Counted from the stretch's first letter, positions 1 through 8,929 are shown. The stretch is DNA of 12,387 nt from Spirogloea muscicola (GCA_009602725.1 WELB01000167.1:7847-20233), one strand, 5' to 3'. The notes: a model not told the origin generated them from the letters alone. Made by a program: numbers and translations.

Positions 1-17
1 GCGGCGGCGGCGGCGGC

Positions 18-3000
18 ATGGCCGACGGCGGGCCGCGGCCGCCGCCGTGGGTCCCCGACGGCGACGCCGCCGCATGCGGCCTCTGCGGGGTTCGAACCTC
101 GATCTCATCACCAGCGCCGCCGCCGCCGCTTGCCATGGCAGCCGTTAGATTAACGGCAAAATTGGCTGCCCCGCCGTCACACATTCTGTTACCAAGCCAA
201 TGCTCGATGGCCGCTACCAGAGGACAGTCAGCGTCTGGGGGCTCTGTCAGTGGCCGTTCCACTTGGGTGTCCCAAGACCTAAGCGACCCTAACCCCTAGA
301 CCCGTAGACCCTCAAACCCTAATCCTAAACCTCAAAACCTAATCCTAACCCATCAACCCTGAACCCGAACCTGGCATGCCCTCCAGACCTCAATCTGTGA
401 TAAATACAAAGTCATTAGTTGGGGGCTGGCTAGCTTCAGCCTCAGTGGGCTCTCCCCGTGTCTCCGACGCGGAGTCAAGGCAGTGCGATTGTGGGTCCAC
501 CATTCGCGATTTCAAGCCCCATAGTTCGCGCAATCGGCCAGTTTATATTGAAATATGTTAGGCGTCACCATCTTAATCAGGTGCGCTTTGGGCTGGTGAC
601 GCGGCGGCACCACTGCCGCGCCTGCGGCGGCGTCTTCTGCCACGCCTGCGCGGCGCAGCGCCTGCGCCTGCCACAGCACGGCATCCAGACGCTCGCGCGC
701 GTCTGCATGAGTTGCTACCGGGCAAGTGCCTCACTCTCAAAACCTCATTCCTGAGCTCAAGAGCAAGAAAGAGAAAGTCTTCCAGTAATGGGCGATGGCT
801 GTGCGTGAAGTACAAGGCTTATGGCTTCGGTATCAAGAGATCTGCTGCGAGCTTGCATTTGGGCAGGTTGGTGTTGTGCAGGTTGCAGCAATCTTCAGTT
901 CATAGTGCCTGGTGAGCGACCAAGCGAAACAGCAATGAGAACTATAATTTTAACATCCGTCGAAGTGTGTTAGTGGTCTAATGTTCACTTTGTCGTGTCC
1001 ATAACAGGAGCACAGCTTGGAGGAGGCCTGGGAAGCGGAGGGGTTCACGGCGCGATGTTTCCTGCGGCAGCAGCCAGGGCTCTCGCTGCGGTTGCCGCTC
1101 TTCGAGGCGTCCCGCCGGACTGCGCTCGAGAAGAGCATGTTCGCCGCTGCCGACGCTGCCGGCCACGACTACGTCCTGACTCTGGTCAGCACAACGGGCC
1201 CCCCCACATGCCCTTTCCTTAATGCCTTATCCTGTAGGGCTTCGTTTCTTGTAGCCCCAAATTTGCTTAATTGTGCCTTAACAATGTAACGGCTTAATTG
1301 GCCACCCTTTCATTTCATGCGCACCGCGCGCCTTCTCTATTTCTATCCTGATAGTAATGCCTCACTGTTATCTATGCATACCAATCCACCAACTGGATTA
1401 TGCTTCACACAGCCTTCCCCTTGTCCATCTCTTTGTCTTCTGTTAAGCAGTATGTAACCGAGCTTCCATTGAATGCGGCAGGTGGCACCCGGGAAGGCAT
1501 GCGCTGTGCAATACAATGCGTCACGGTCCGCGGCTGCGGCCTTTGCGCGGCTCCTTCTGGGCGTGAAGCACCCGTACGTGTGGCCCGTCACTGCCGTCGC
1601 GTTTGTGGAGGACCGCAACCGCGCCGCTATCCTCCGGCCCTTCGCTCGGATGGGCAGCCTGCGCGATCGCATGCACAAGGTTGCGCCGTATCCAACAGGC
1701 TTGTCAAGCTTCTCACATTCGCGGATAATGCATCAAAGTGTGGGCTCCTTGTCAGTTGGTCCTGTCAAGAGGGAGCTCAGCTCAGCTTGCCCGTATGCAA
1801 TTATAAAGTCCATCGGCCTCGCAAATCTGTTTGTAGCACTGAGCTGCTCACTGCTGCAATATCCGAGTATGGAGCAGGCAGACCCCAGTGGCGTATTTGG
1901 CGAGAAATACAAGCACAGCACTGTGGCGCCGCTGTCACCACCGGACGTGGCGCTGTATGCTCGGCAGGTTTGACTTGCCTCAACTGCCAGTGCCAAGCAT
2001 TGGCATTTTGTTTCAGAAGTGGGTTCTAGAGACAATGTTTCTCTCAATGGCAGGCCTGACAATCTTAGACATACATGCAGGCTTCAGAGCTAGGGGTTGT
2101 GGAAGGCATTTCAGCACAAAATGCAATTGTTGCTCTCACTTGAGATCTGCAAATCTGCAAATAAAGCTCGTTGAGCTTGAGTTTTTCAGCAGCACAATCT
2201 GGTCTCTGAGAGGACCTTGAAGCCTCACATTGATGCAAATTACATGCTTATAGATCTTGGAGGCGCTGGTGTACCTCACTGCGCGCAACTTCCGTATCTC
2301 CCACCTGCACTCTGGCAACGTTCTTGTTGACAGTAAGTCTACTTCAGTCAAGCGGATCTCCTTCAGTTGACTGTCAAAGTCAAGTCCATATTAAGCGGGT
2401 CCTTCCTAGTGTGGATCTAGCATTGAGCTCTGCTGTACATTCACTTCTATGCTAGCCTCTGCAGTCTTAATAGCTCATAACTTGCCACGCCATGGTCACC
2501 TGAAATTTGACAAGTAGCACAAACTTGCCCTTTAATTTGACAAGTAGCACAAACTTGCTCTTCAATTTGTCTAACTTTCTCTTACAGCAAGAACTGTACT
2601 CCTCAACATGCTCGCACGCAGCGTCAGTGGTGTGTCAACCTTGCCAAAGCTAGCCGTCTTCAGTCACCGTTCTTCCAGCCGGAGGTTGGAGTCGTTGACA
2701 GATTGTACTGTTGGTTTCTCTGCACGATCATGTGAATGCATGGGACATTGGCTCTTGCAGAGAACGGTTGCTACATCACAGACGTGATGGAGAACGAGCT
2801 ACTGGGGCTTCCGCTGGACCTTACTCCAGAAGCTGCTTCATTCACACAGGTTGGCCCTCGTATAGCATGCCAATCGAAGTACTTATCCGTCACCTGGATC
2901 TGCTTATCTGTCAGACGGCTTAGATAGACCAACAGTGACTCACTTGTCTTCTGACTAGTTAGTCAGAGATGTCTGCTGTCTTGGACATTTTAAGTTGTAC

Positions 3001-4649
3001 ATATGTATTGTTGCACTCCAACTTATCACCCATGTAATCCAGGAGTCACAGAAGCAGTGCTCATACGATGAGATTTGTCCGGTTTCAAGCAGGACGTAGA
3101 GGTCCTTGCCTTCGGCAGGCTGCTGTTTGAGATGGTCACTGGGCGGCCGTTGAGGAGCAATGCTCTGCCGCCTGGCGACCGCGTGGCAGCTGGCCATGCA
3201 CCCTTCAGCCACCTGCTCCGCTCCATCCTCGCTCCCGTGCCAGGGCAGGCCCTGCCAGGATTGCAGGTAGTCACCAAAGAGGTTCCAGCAATAGAGATAT
3301 TGGTTAGTCAGTAATTTTGGCTATTGTGAGTCATGGTTGCTTCCATAAGAGTGAAGCCCTTAACCACCTCAAGTGGTTGTCACTGTATCATGGTTGCTTC
3401 CTGTGGGTATGAAGCCCTTGCCCAGCAACTTTCTTGTCATTGAGGTACAAATAATGTTGCAACTCATCTCAGAACATAGTAGCGTAATTTCAGTCGAGCT
3501 GGCCTCGAGTTTCAAGCCCTATGCAGTCCTAATTGATAAAAATCATGCAAACTGCTGCATGTGACCTCTACCTACTGCTGCGGTGCAGGATCTCCTCCAG
3601 CATCCAGGGTTGGCCAATGTCAAGCTGTTGGCAGATGTGCGGTTCATTCATCAGGAGCCTTTCGATGCGAAGTGCAATCGCCTCCTGGAACAGGTGGCCA
3701 AACCCTTTTACAAACAGGAACAGTCATGCAATATGTGTAAAGCGCATAAGGTCATTGCCGCCATGCGCTTGTGATGCACTATGTAAACCTTGCATATACT
3801 GACGGCGGGAACAGAATAGGTGCAGGTGCAAGCAGCAGCAAGAGGAGGCACAAGCTTGCGTGCGAGAGTGGCTGCAGACGGAGGACCAATAGCCGCCGAG
3901 GATGGCGCAGAATCGTCAACTTCATATGCCAATGCGAGCAGCGGCGGCGGAGGTGGGATCTCGGAGCCTGTCAGGTATGTCCCATCTGTTGTCATCATAA
4001 AAGCACTCAAGGGTGGCGCCTATAGATTGAAGCTGAGTGCACATGTGTGTAGTGTGGTGTCAACCACTATACTTTGCGAACAATTTCTTCGTGGTGTGCT
4101 CCTTTTTCTCTTTGGCAGCAGGTGATGTACATCTGTCAATGTGCTTGCCTTTGTACTTCGCCACTCAGGCCTTCCATCACTCAATACACGTTCCATGTGC
4201 TTCTATACTTGATGAATTATATACCAGTCACTCCTGCAAGCAACTACACAGCGTTTTTTACATACATAAAATATACTTGTTAATTATGACCGACAGAGTA
4301 ACTCGAAACACTTCAACGAGCTCGATGTCCACCTTGCAGAAGGGCTCCCAAGCTGCGAAGGCGGAAGCTGGCTCGTGCTCCACGGCTCGCATCGTCTCCT
4401 CCATCACAAGCAGAATCTCTGGCCACATCCGCACTTCTGCCAGAGCACGGCAGCACGGCCACTTCAGGACCTCTGCCGCCTCCAACGATAATCCCACCGC
4501 CCCCACCTCCTCCTCCACCTCCTGGCTTGCTGCCGTCAAGCAGATTGAAAGCATCGGCGGCAGACCCATCTCGGGCAGGGGACCGAGCAGCACTCTTGGA
4601 CTCCATCAGGAAGACAGCTTCCAAGAGCTTGAGGTCCTCGGAGGATTAA
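18..4649 (+). CDS. FYVE zinc finger - PXK/Slob-type pseudokinase - WH2 protein (11 exons)
   Basis: Exons, joined with matching phases: 18-89, 581-721, 1008-1184, 1482-1679, 1878-1967, 2254-2332, 2761-2849, 3093-3266, 3589-3693, 3826-3974, 4340-4649 (TAA); about 527 residues. Residues 11-71 form a complete FYVE finger: WVPD, four CxxC pairs, RRHHCRACG and RVC. FYVE domains bind PI3P on endosomes. Residues about 110-375 match the PXK/Slob kinase-like domain: HPYVWPV, a GSLRD segment, ARQILEAL, HLHSGNVLVD, ENELLGLP, and FGRLLFEMVTGRP. The catalytic loop is HLHSGN instead of HRDxKxxN, and ITDV replaces DFG, so it is probably a pseudokinase. The tail has a basic segment (about 425-445), ten prolines (477-486) and a final WH2-like motif RAALLDSIRK...KSLR (507-522). 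PXK in animals binds actin and aids receptor endocytosis; a similar role here is inference. The reading frame is open upstream of ATG 18 (poly-Gly GGC repeats), so the true start may lie outside. Intron 2 uses a GC donor. Confidence 0.85.
278..371. repeat. Degenerate telomere-like CCCTAA array in intron 1
   Basis: Within intron 1 of the FYVE-PXK gene, around ten CCCTAA-like units occur in one orientation: CCCTAA at 287-292, a perfect AAACCCTAA at 314-322, then diverged CCTAA, CCTAAAC, CCTAACC and AACCCTGAACCC units. The order is irregular and most units carry changes, so this is an old interstitial telomere-type array or a cluster of telo-box motifs, not a working chromosome end. GC-rich coding sequence continues on both sides. 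Confidence 0.75.
722..1007 (+). other. Probable GC-AG intron (intron 2 of the FYVE-PXK gene)
   Basis: The FYVE exon ends after the RVCMSCYR segment with CGG|GCAAGT, a good match to the consensus for GC donors. The acceptor is ATAACAG|GAG. Both ends are in phase 0, joining CYR to EHSLEEAW. The nearest GT (726-727) would end the exon in phase 1, which no nearby acceptor accepts. Earlier GTs would cut the conserved RVC motif, and the open frame stops at 752-754. Confidence 0.65.
2504..2570. repeat. 30-bp tandem repeat (2.2 copies) in intron 6
   Basis: The unit begins AATTTGACAAGTAGCACAAA and has a period of 30. Copies start at 2504 and 2534, with a third partial copy (AATTTGT) at 2564. The two full copies differ at only a couple of bases near the unit end. 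It lies in the 428-bp intron between the HLHSGN exon and the ENELLGLP exon, and no function is apparent. Confidence 0.9.
3332..3420. repeat. Imperfect 57-58 bp duplication with an internal inverted repeat, intron 8
   Basis: TCATGGTTGCTTCC occurs at 3332-3345 and 3389-3402. TGAAGCCCTT follows each copy, at 3353-3362 and 3411-3420. Between them lies AACCAC-CTCAA-GTGGTT (3363-3379), a 6-bp inverted repeat. This looks like a local duplication inside intron 8 of the FYVE-PXK gene, and I see no sign of a mobile element. Confidence 0.8.
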
Positions 4650-4901
4650 TATAACACCTAAACAGAAGTAGCTATATGTGCTTAGCTTGCGAGCGAGTGG
4701 TTGCTCCACTCACCCAGCTCAGAATCCTTACATGTACATGTGTCTGCATTCTTCTGCATCGCTTCAAAGCAGACAAGCGCTCATACCAGCCACTACAGTG
4801 TCACAGATTTCAAGCAATCTCTGCGAGCTACTCTTGAGCAGCCGATTTACATATCCATAATGGCAAATTGGTCCATGACCAACTTATCTAGTCATCCTTA
4901 T

Positions 4902-4906
4902 TGTAA
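4902..4906 (+). terminator. Candidate TGTAA poly(A) signal for the FYVE-PXK gene
   Basis: TGTAA, the usual poly(A) signal of chlorophyte algae, lies about 250 bases after the TAA stop. The motif is only five bases long, so chance occurrence is likely enough to keep confidence low. Confidence 0.3.
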
Positions 4907-5147
4907 GTTTGCCGTGAAGGGCATGTTGTGCTTTTTCTCAGCTCCTTTGTTTACAGCAGCACTTCATTGATGTCCCTCCCTACGCTATCTGATAGACGCA
5001 GGTCTTGAAAACGCCACCTGATGCCGCTCAATTTGCCACGACGATCTGCTGCTATGCACTCTTTGCTAAAAGCCCAAGTGACACTTGGCCACAATGTACA
5101 TTTCAACATGCTCCTGGGTGCTCATCACCTTACAAGTCCTCATTTGA

Positions 5148-5167
5148 CTGCATTTACATAAATGCAG
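5148..5167. repeat. Perfect 9-bp inverted repeat with 2-base centre
   Basis: CTGCATTTA-CA-TAAATGCAG is a perfect inverted repeat between the two convergent genes. It could form a small hairpin in either transcript or be a dimeric protein site. It is about 500 bases past one stop codon and 1,320 past the other. Confidence 0.6.
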
Positions 5168-6133
5168 CTATAACTGTTGCAAGTATGCAGGACCAAGTCA
5201 CCTTCTACAAAACCTTGACAACGGGTCATATTATCAGGACAAAGGGTCCTAGAAAGATTACAAATTTGGCACTAGGATTGCTGCGGGCGGGGTGGCAAGC
5301 TGACCACCCGCAGGTGCAGCACAGCGCTGACTTAGCTTACTTTTGGACTGATGACCGATTGCACTGAGAGGCCAATGTGCTTTGTGGTGATGGCATTGCT
5401 GTCAATTTGGTCTCGCTGTCTGTCGTTGACGAGTGCCACTTCACAGCAGCCTGATGAGCAGCTACTTACCACAATGACGAAACTATTTCTCCATGACAAC
5501 TTTCAATGGCGTAGACGACCTCTAAGCTCTTGTAACACCAGCAGGTTCCACTTTTGCGCCAGCAGCAAGGGTAGCTGAGAGAGGCTGAAGTGAAGGTGTC
5601 AGCATGCCATCACAAGGACAAGATCGACAAGGAGGTGGGCACATGAGCGTGGGGCAAAACTGGGCTTAAGCACCATGCCAGCTCCTTACCATATTCAGAT
5701 ACCTAATGAAAAGGTGCCAGTTGACTGAAAAGCCAGGGGCCCATGGAGCACTGCCATCAAGCGTTAGCAGATCGTTGTACTTTCCAATTGTGGTAGGGGG
5801 CTTCCGCCACATTGAAGCATTTGATTTGATGGTATGGGTAAGCAGAACGCGTGTAGCGACCACTGTCTCTGGCATTAATCTACTGAAATCTCCAACTAGT
5901 GTTGTCCAAGCGACACAGCTTAGTAAATAACGCAGAGGCTGATAGATGGCCGTCCGATTGTGGAAGGGTCAATGACTGCCGGGGAGCCCTCAGAAGGGCT
6001 GCCAGTCTGCCAGTCTGCCTGTCGCTGCCAGCCTCGAATCCTCCAGTATCAGAAGATGGCCTACAATTAGCCTCTGACCAGCTAAAACTGAGCCTAAACT
6101 GCATTCCGCTTTGCCAAGATAGACTAGTTCAAT

Positions 6134-6138
6134 TTACA
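6134..6138 (-). terminator. Candidate TGTAA poly(A) signal for CP26
   Basis: The plus strand reads TTACA here, giving TGTAA on the minus strand about 350 bases after the CP26 stop. It is the first such motif found downstream of that stop. The call rests only on this short motif and its position. Confidence 0.3.
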
Positions 6139-6486
6139 CACTTTGCCCACACTGCGATCTGCACCTGAATCTTAATTGTTCTGGAAGAACTCAAACATGT
6201 CGAGGTGGCCAGCTAAAGGCAAGCAGGATGCATCAGCAAATTTACTTTTCTCATACAGACAGACAAAGAGCAGTTGTAAAAAGGATCCTGCCAGGAGCCT
6301 TAGCTTGCTGAGGCAGATGGCCTGATGACAGATTTGTCATTTAACACATTTCACCAATAAGGTACAGGAGTAAGCAGCGGTGGTGGGAACTAGTAAGGTT
6401 ACGAAGCACGGGCGTGGGAGGAGCGGCAGCCAGCAAGGTGGCACGGGCGGCAGCATTGTCTGTAGCGTCAAGTCAGCAGCCCACAT

Positions 6487-8614
6487 CTACAGGCTGGGGA
6501 GGCGCTCCAGGCCGCCATTGAAGGCGGTCAGAATGTTGTAGGAGAAGGGATCACTCAAGTGCGTGGTGAGGTTCTCGACGGGGCCCTCGCCTGTCACGTA
6601 GGCCTGCACGAAGAAGCCAAGCATGGCGAACATGGCCAGACGGCCATTCTTGATCTCCTTCACCTTCAGGATCGCAAACTGGTCGGGGTCCTTGGCCAGG
6701 TCCAGGGGGTCAAAGGCGCCGCCGGGGTGAAGAGGGTCCAAGTTCTGCACAAGTCCGCATCCAGTAAAGCAGTGAGCTTGATTCACTTGCACCAGTCACT
6801 ACACAAGTCATATGTTCTACGTGCAAGTGTAAAGAAGTCAATGGCCAGAGTATGACCAGCTGCTGTGCGAGATGCACTAGTAAGAGCTTACCGAACCAAG
6901 CGGAGACTTGTTGGTCTGCCTGTAATACTCGGCGCCTCCAACGAGGACAATCTCAGCAAGGGTGGCAACCGCCAGGTTCACCGGGATGGTCGCTCCAAAG
7001 TACTGGAGGCTGTCACCCTCCAGGAGCTGAGCGCCAGTCTGCACAGCAAAGGACACACAAATGGCCACAATGATCATGTGAGACATGGTTGACTGCAGCA
7101 GTCAGGGCAGCCAATTGCACACATGCACCTCTTGCTTCACTAGCACCACAGTCGTTCGTGACTGCACCTTGGAGGCTAGCATTGCTCAGATGCCCTGCTG
7201 CACCTCATGCGACACAACACCAGCAGATAGCAGAATACATACGATGAGGCTGAAGCAGCAATTAAGGGCCTCATGACAAGCACAGGGCATTGTAGAATAC
7301 CTTCCACCACACGGCCTCGGGGCCGCAGGAAGCACCGAACTTGTTAAGGGCCTCTGGGAAGACAAAGCCCAGGGCGCCGAGCATAGCCCACCGGGAGTGG
7401 ATAAGCTCGTACGCCTGGTACCGCTCAAAGTCGTTCTGCTTGGCGCCAAGGCCAAGAGGGTCATAACCATAGCTGCACCATCCAGACCAACACGGGTTTC
7501 ACATCAGCAACACCTCAATCACATAAACAGGGTTCTGTATGGACTCTACTCATAGCTGAATGAGCAGCCAGAGCAGATGAGGCGCTGGCTAGGATACATA
7601 GTACTGCAAGACAGAATGTGAATTCCAGCCCTCCAGCTAGAAGTTGTGACACAGCAAACGAGTTGCAGATCACCCCAAGAATGTCCAAGTTCATGAGTAT
7701 CAGGGAGGCAATGAGAGGCAGTCCCTCTGTCACTGCCGAGACTTACTCGCCGGGGACCTCGCCAGTGAGGTAGGAAGGAACGTCAGACTTGTCCAGCAGG
7801 CCCTCGGGCAGGAAGATGCGGCGGGTCGGACCTGCAGCACGAGCCTTGGCCTCCCATCAGCAGTCCGTCCAAAAGAACGGCTGAGCAGCTCAGCGTCCCT
7901 ATCTACATCGCCTCCCCTCAATGCAGACATGCTGCTAGAGACAGCTCCTGCGACTGGCAGCGGTCTTCAAGTTCTAGCCTTAGTCTACAATCTGAATGCA
8001 ATGCATCCAGTCCTGACTCAAATATGATCGGCGCAGCCTGCAGTACAAATGCATCAAGCGTCCTGTGCTATCTTCCAGCTCCTTGCAGCGGCAGTCACCC
8101 TGAAGAAGGGCCACACGCAGGGCCCATACTATGTACGTGCGAGCAATGTATTTCCGGCAGCAGTGTGGCAAGCATTGTGGCATACATCCTCCACATTATT
8201 CTCATTCACCTGGCCATCAAGGTAATGTGACTCTACACGATATGGTGGTGCATTGGCGGGACGAACGGGCCACATTTGGCACTTACCATACCACTTGGCG
8301 AGCTCCGAGCCGGAGGAGGGGGTGACGGAGCGCACCGTCCGGCGCACCGTCTTCGCGGCCTGGCTCTGCACCTTCTTGGCCGCCTGTTTGGGGGCCGCCG
8401 GGAGCGGCGCCGCCTTCTTCACCGTCTTGAGCGTCTTCTTGGCAGCCTGCTTGCCCTTGGAGAGCACGGCGGTCACGGGCCGCGGCGACGCCTCGGCGGC
8501 GGCAGCGGCGGCGGGCGCCGGCGCGGNGCGGTGGCGGCGCTGGCGCTGGCGCCGAGTGGTCGGGGGAGGAGGGAGGGAGGAGGGGGGTACGAGGTGAGGA
8601 GCGGGAACACTCAT
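6487..8614 (-). CDS. LHCB5: CP26, minor chlorophyll a/b-binding antenna protein of photosystem II (5 exons)
   Basis: Exons on the minus strand: 8614-8287, 7831-7747, 7472-7301, 7038-6892, 6744-6487 (TAG); all introns GT-AG with matching phases; 329 residues. CP26 is a monomeric thylakoid antenna protein that links LHCII trimers to the photosystem II core and takes part in photoprotection. Diagnostic CP26 segments are [49 protein letters not shown] and the [19 protein letters not shown] helix. Chlorophyll and salt-bridge residues are present: E160, H163 and R165 (ELIHSRWAM), E224 and E232 in the middle helix, E274, N277 and R279 (EIKNGR), and H306 (NLTTHLSDP). Residues 1-52 look like an Arg/Ala-rich transit peptide, with VTA at 47-49 as a possible cleavage site. 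Residues 53-95 form an unusual Lys/Ala-rich linker. The N at 8527 makes residue 30 unknown. The start rests on ATG 8614 with an in-frame TGA at 8620-8618; an upstream exon remains possible. Confidence 0.95.
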
Positions 8615-8617
8615 CAC

Positions 8618-8896
8618 TCAGTACGTACGCATTACCAGGGGACTTGGCCGCTGGGACGCAGGGACGCAGGTTCTTGCTGCCGTAGATGTTCTGAATCGAC
8701 GACGTTTGTCAGCTCCAGCTTAGGTCCTTCTCATTGGGCAGGCGGGCCCCCCTGATCCCGTTGAGCCAATGGGGACGTGGGCGCCGGCCGCGCTGGATCA
8801 GATTGCGGATCCGGGGGAAGGAAAAAGCGGCCCCCCCGCTATTCGGAGCTTAATCAGAAGCGTCGGCAAATCGCGCCCGGCACACGGGTCACCCAT
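8618..8896 (-). promoter_or_regulatory. Three short upstream ORFs in the CP26 leader
   Basis: If transcription starts near the TATA-like element, three ATGs precede the CP26 start. They open ORFs of 33 codons with stop (8896-8798), 5 codons (8734-8720, MRRT then stop) and 5 codons (8632-8618, MRTY then stop). The last stops three bases before the CP26 ATG and in the same frame. They could restrain translation, or the region could be trimmed by a leader intron. Confidence 0.4.
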
Positions 8897-8898
8897 CT

Positions 8899-8929
8899 CG
8901 GACGTGAGTCTCCTGCCGGACGTGAGTCT
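8899..8929 (-). promoter_or_regulatory. Direct repeat of a 13-bp ACGT element upstream of CP26
   Basis: CGGACGTGAGTCT occurs at 8899-8911 and again at 8917-8929, an exact repeat spaced 18 bases start to start. On the CP26 sense strand each copy reads AGACTCACGTCCG, with an ACGT core of the kind bound by plant bZIP factors in light-regulated genes. It may lie inside the transcribed leader if the TATA-like element at 9107-9120 is used. Confidence 0.5.

Larger units (their letters stand above)
4650..6486. other. Intergenic interval between convergent genes; no recognisable gene
   Basis: This 1.8-kb stretch lies between the stop codons of the FYVE-PXK gene (plus) and CP26 (minus), so it should hold both 3' UTRs. 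Its composition resembles the introns, not the GC-rich exons. Open frames exist (the longest is 120 codons at 5005-5367, plus strand), but none shows family motifs or the exon-like codon bias of the neighbours. I found no tRNA-like fold. Small features inside: a palindrome at 5148-5167, an 8-bp GCCAGTCT repeat at 6001-6019, and candidate TGTAA poly(A) motifs. An unspliced or non-coding transcript cannot be excluded. Confidence 0.6.

Noticed and set aside
86-102. GGGGTTCGAACCTCG resembles a tRNA T-arm.
   Set aside because: Only three T-stem pairs form (one is G-U), no acceptor or anticodon arm fits around it, and it overlaps the end of the FYVE first exon.
3043-3092. Possible extra exon before the FGRLLFEM exon, using AG acceptors at 3042-3072.
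   Set aside because: All these acceptors put the reading into a frame that hits TAG just after 3093; only acceptors at 3089 or 3092 keep the conserved DVEVLAFG frame.
4313-4624. Minus-strand open frame with a poly-Gly run.
   Set aside because: It is the antisense of the proline-rich/WH2 exon, which is on the plus strand and has a correct acceptor, phase and stop.
5005-5367. 120-codon plus-strand open frame between the convergent genes.
   Set aside because: No recognisable motif, intron-like composition and no GC-rich codon use like the neighbouring genes. It may be part of an unknown transcript but cannot be supported as a gene.
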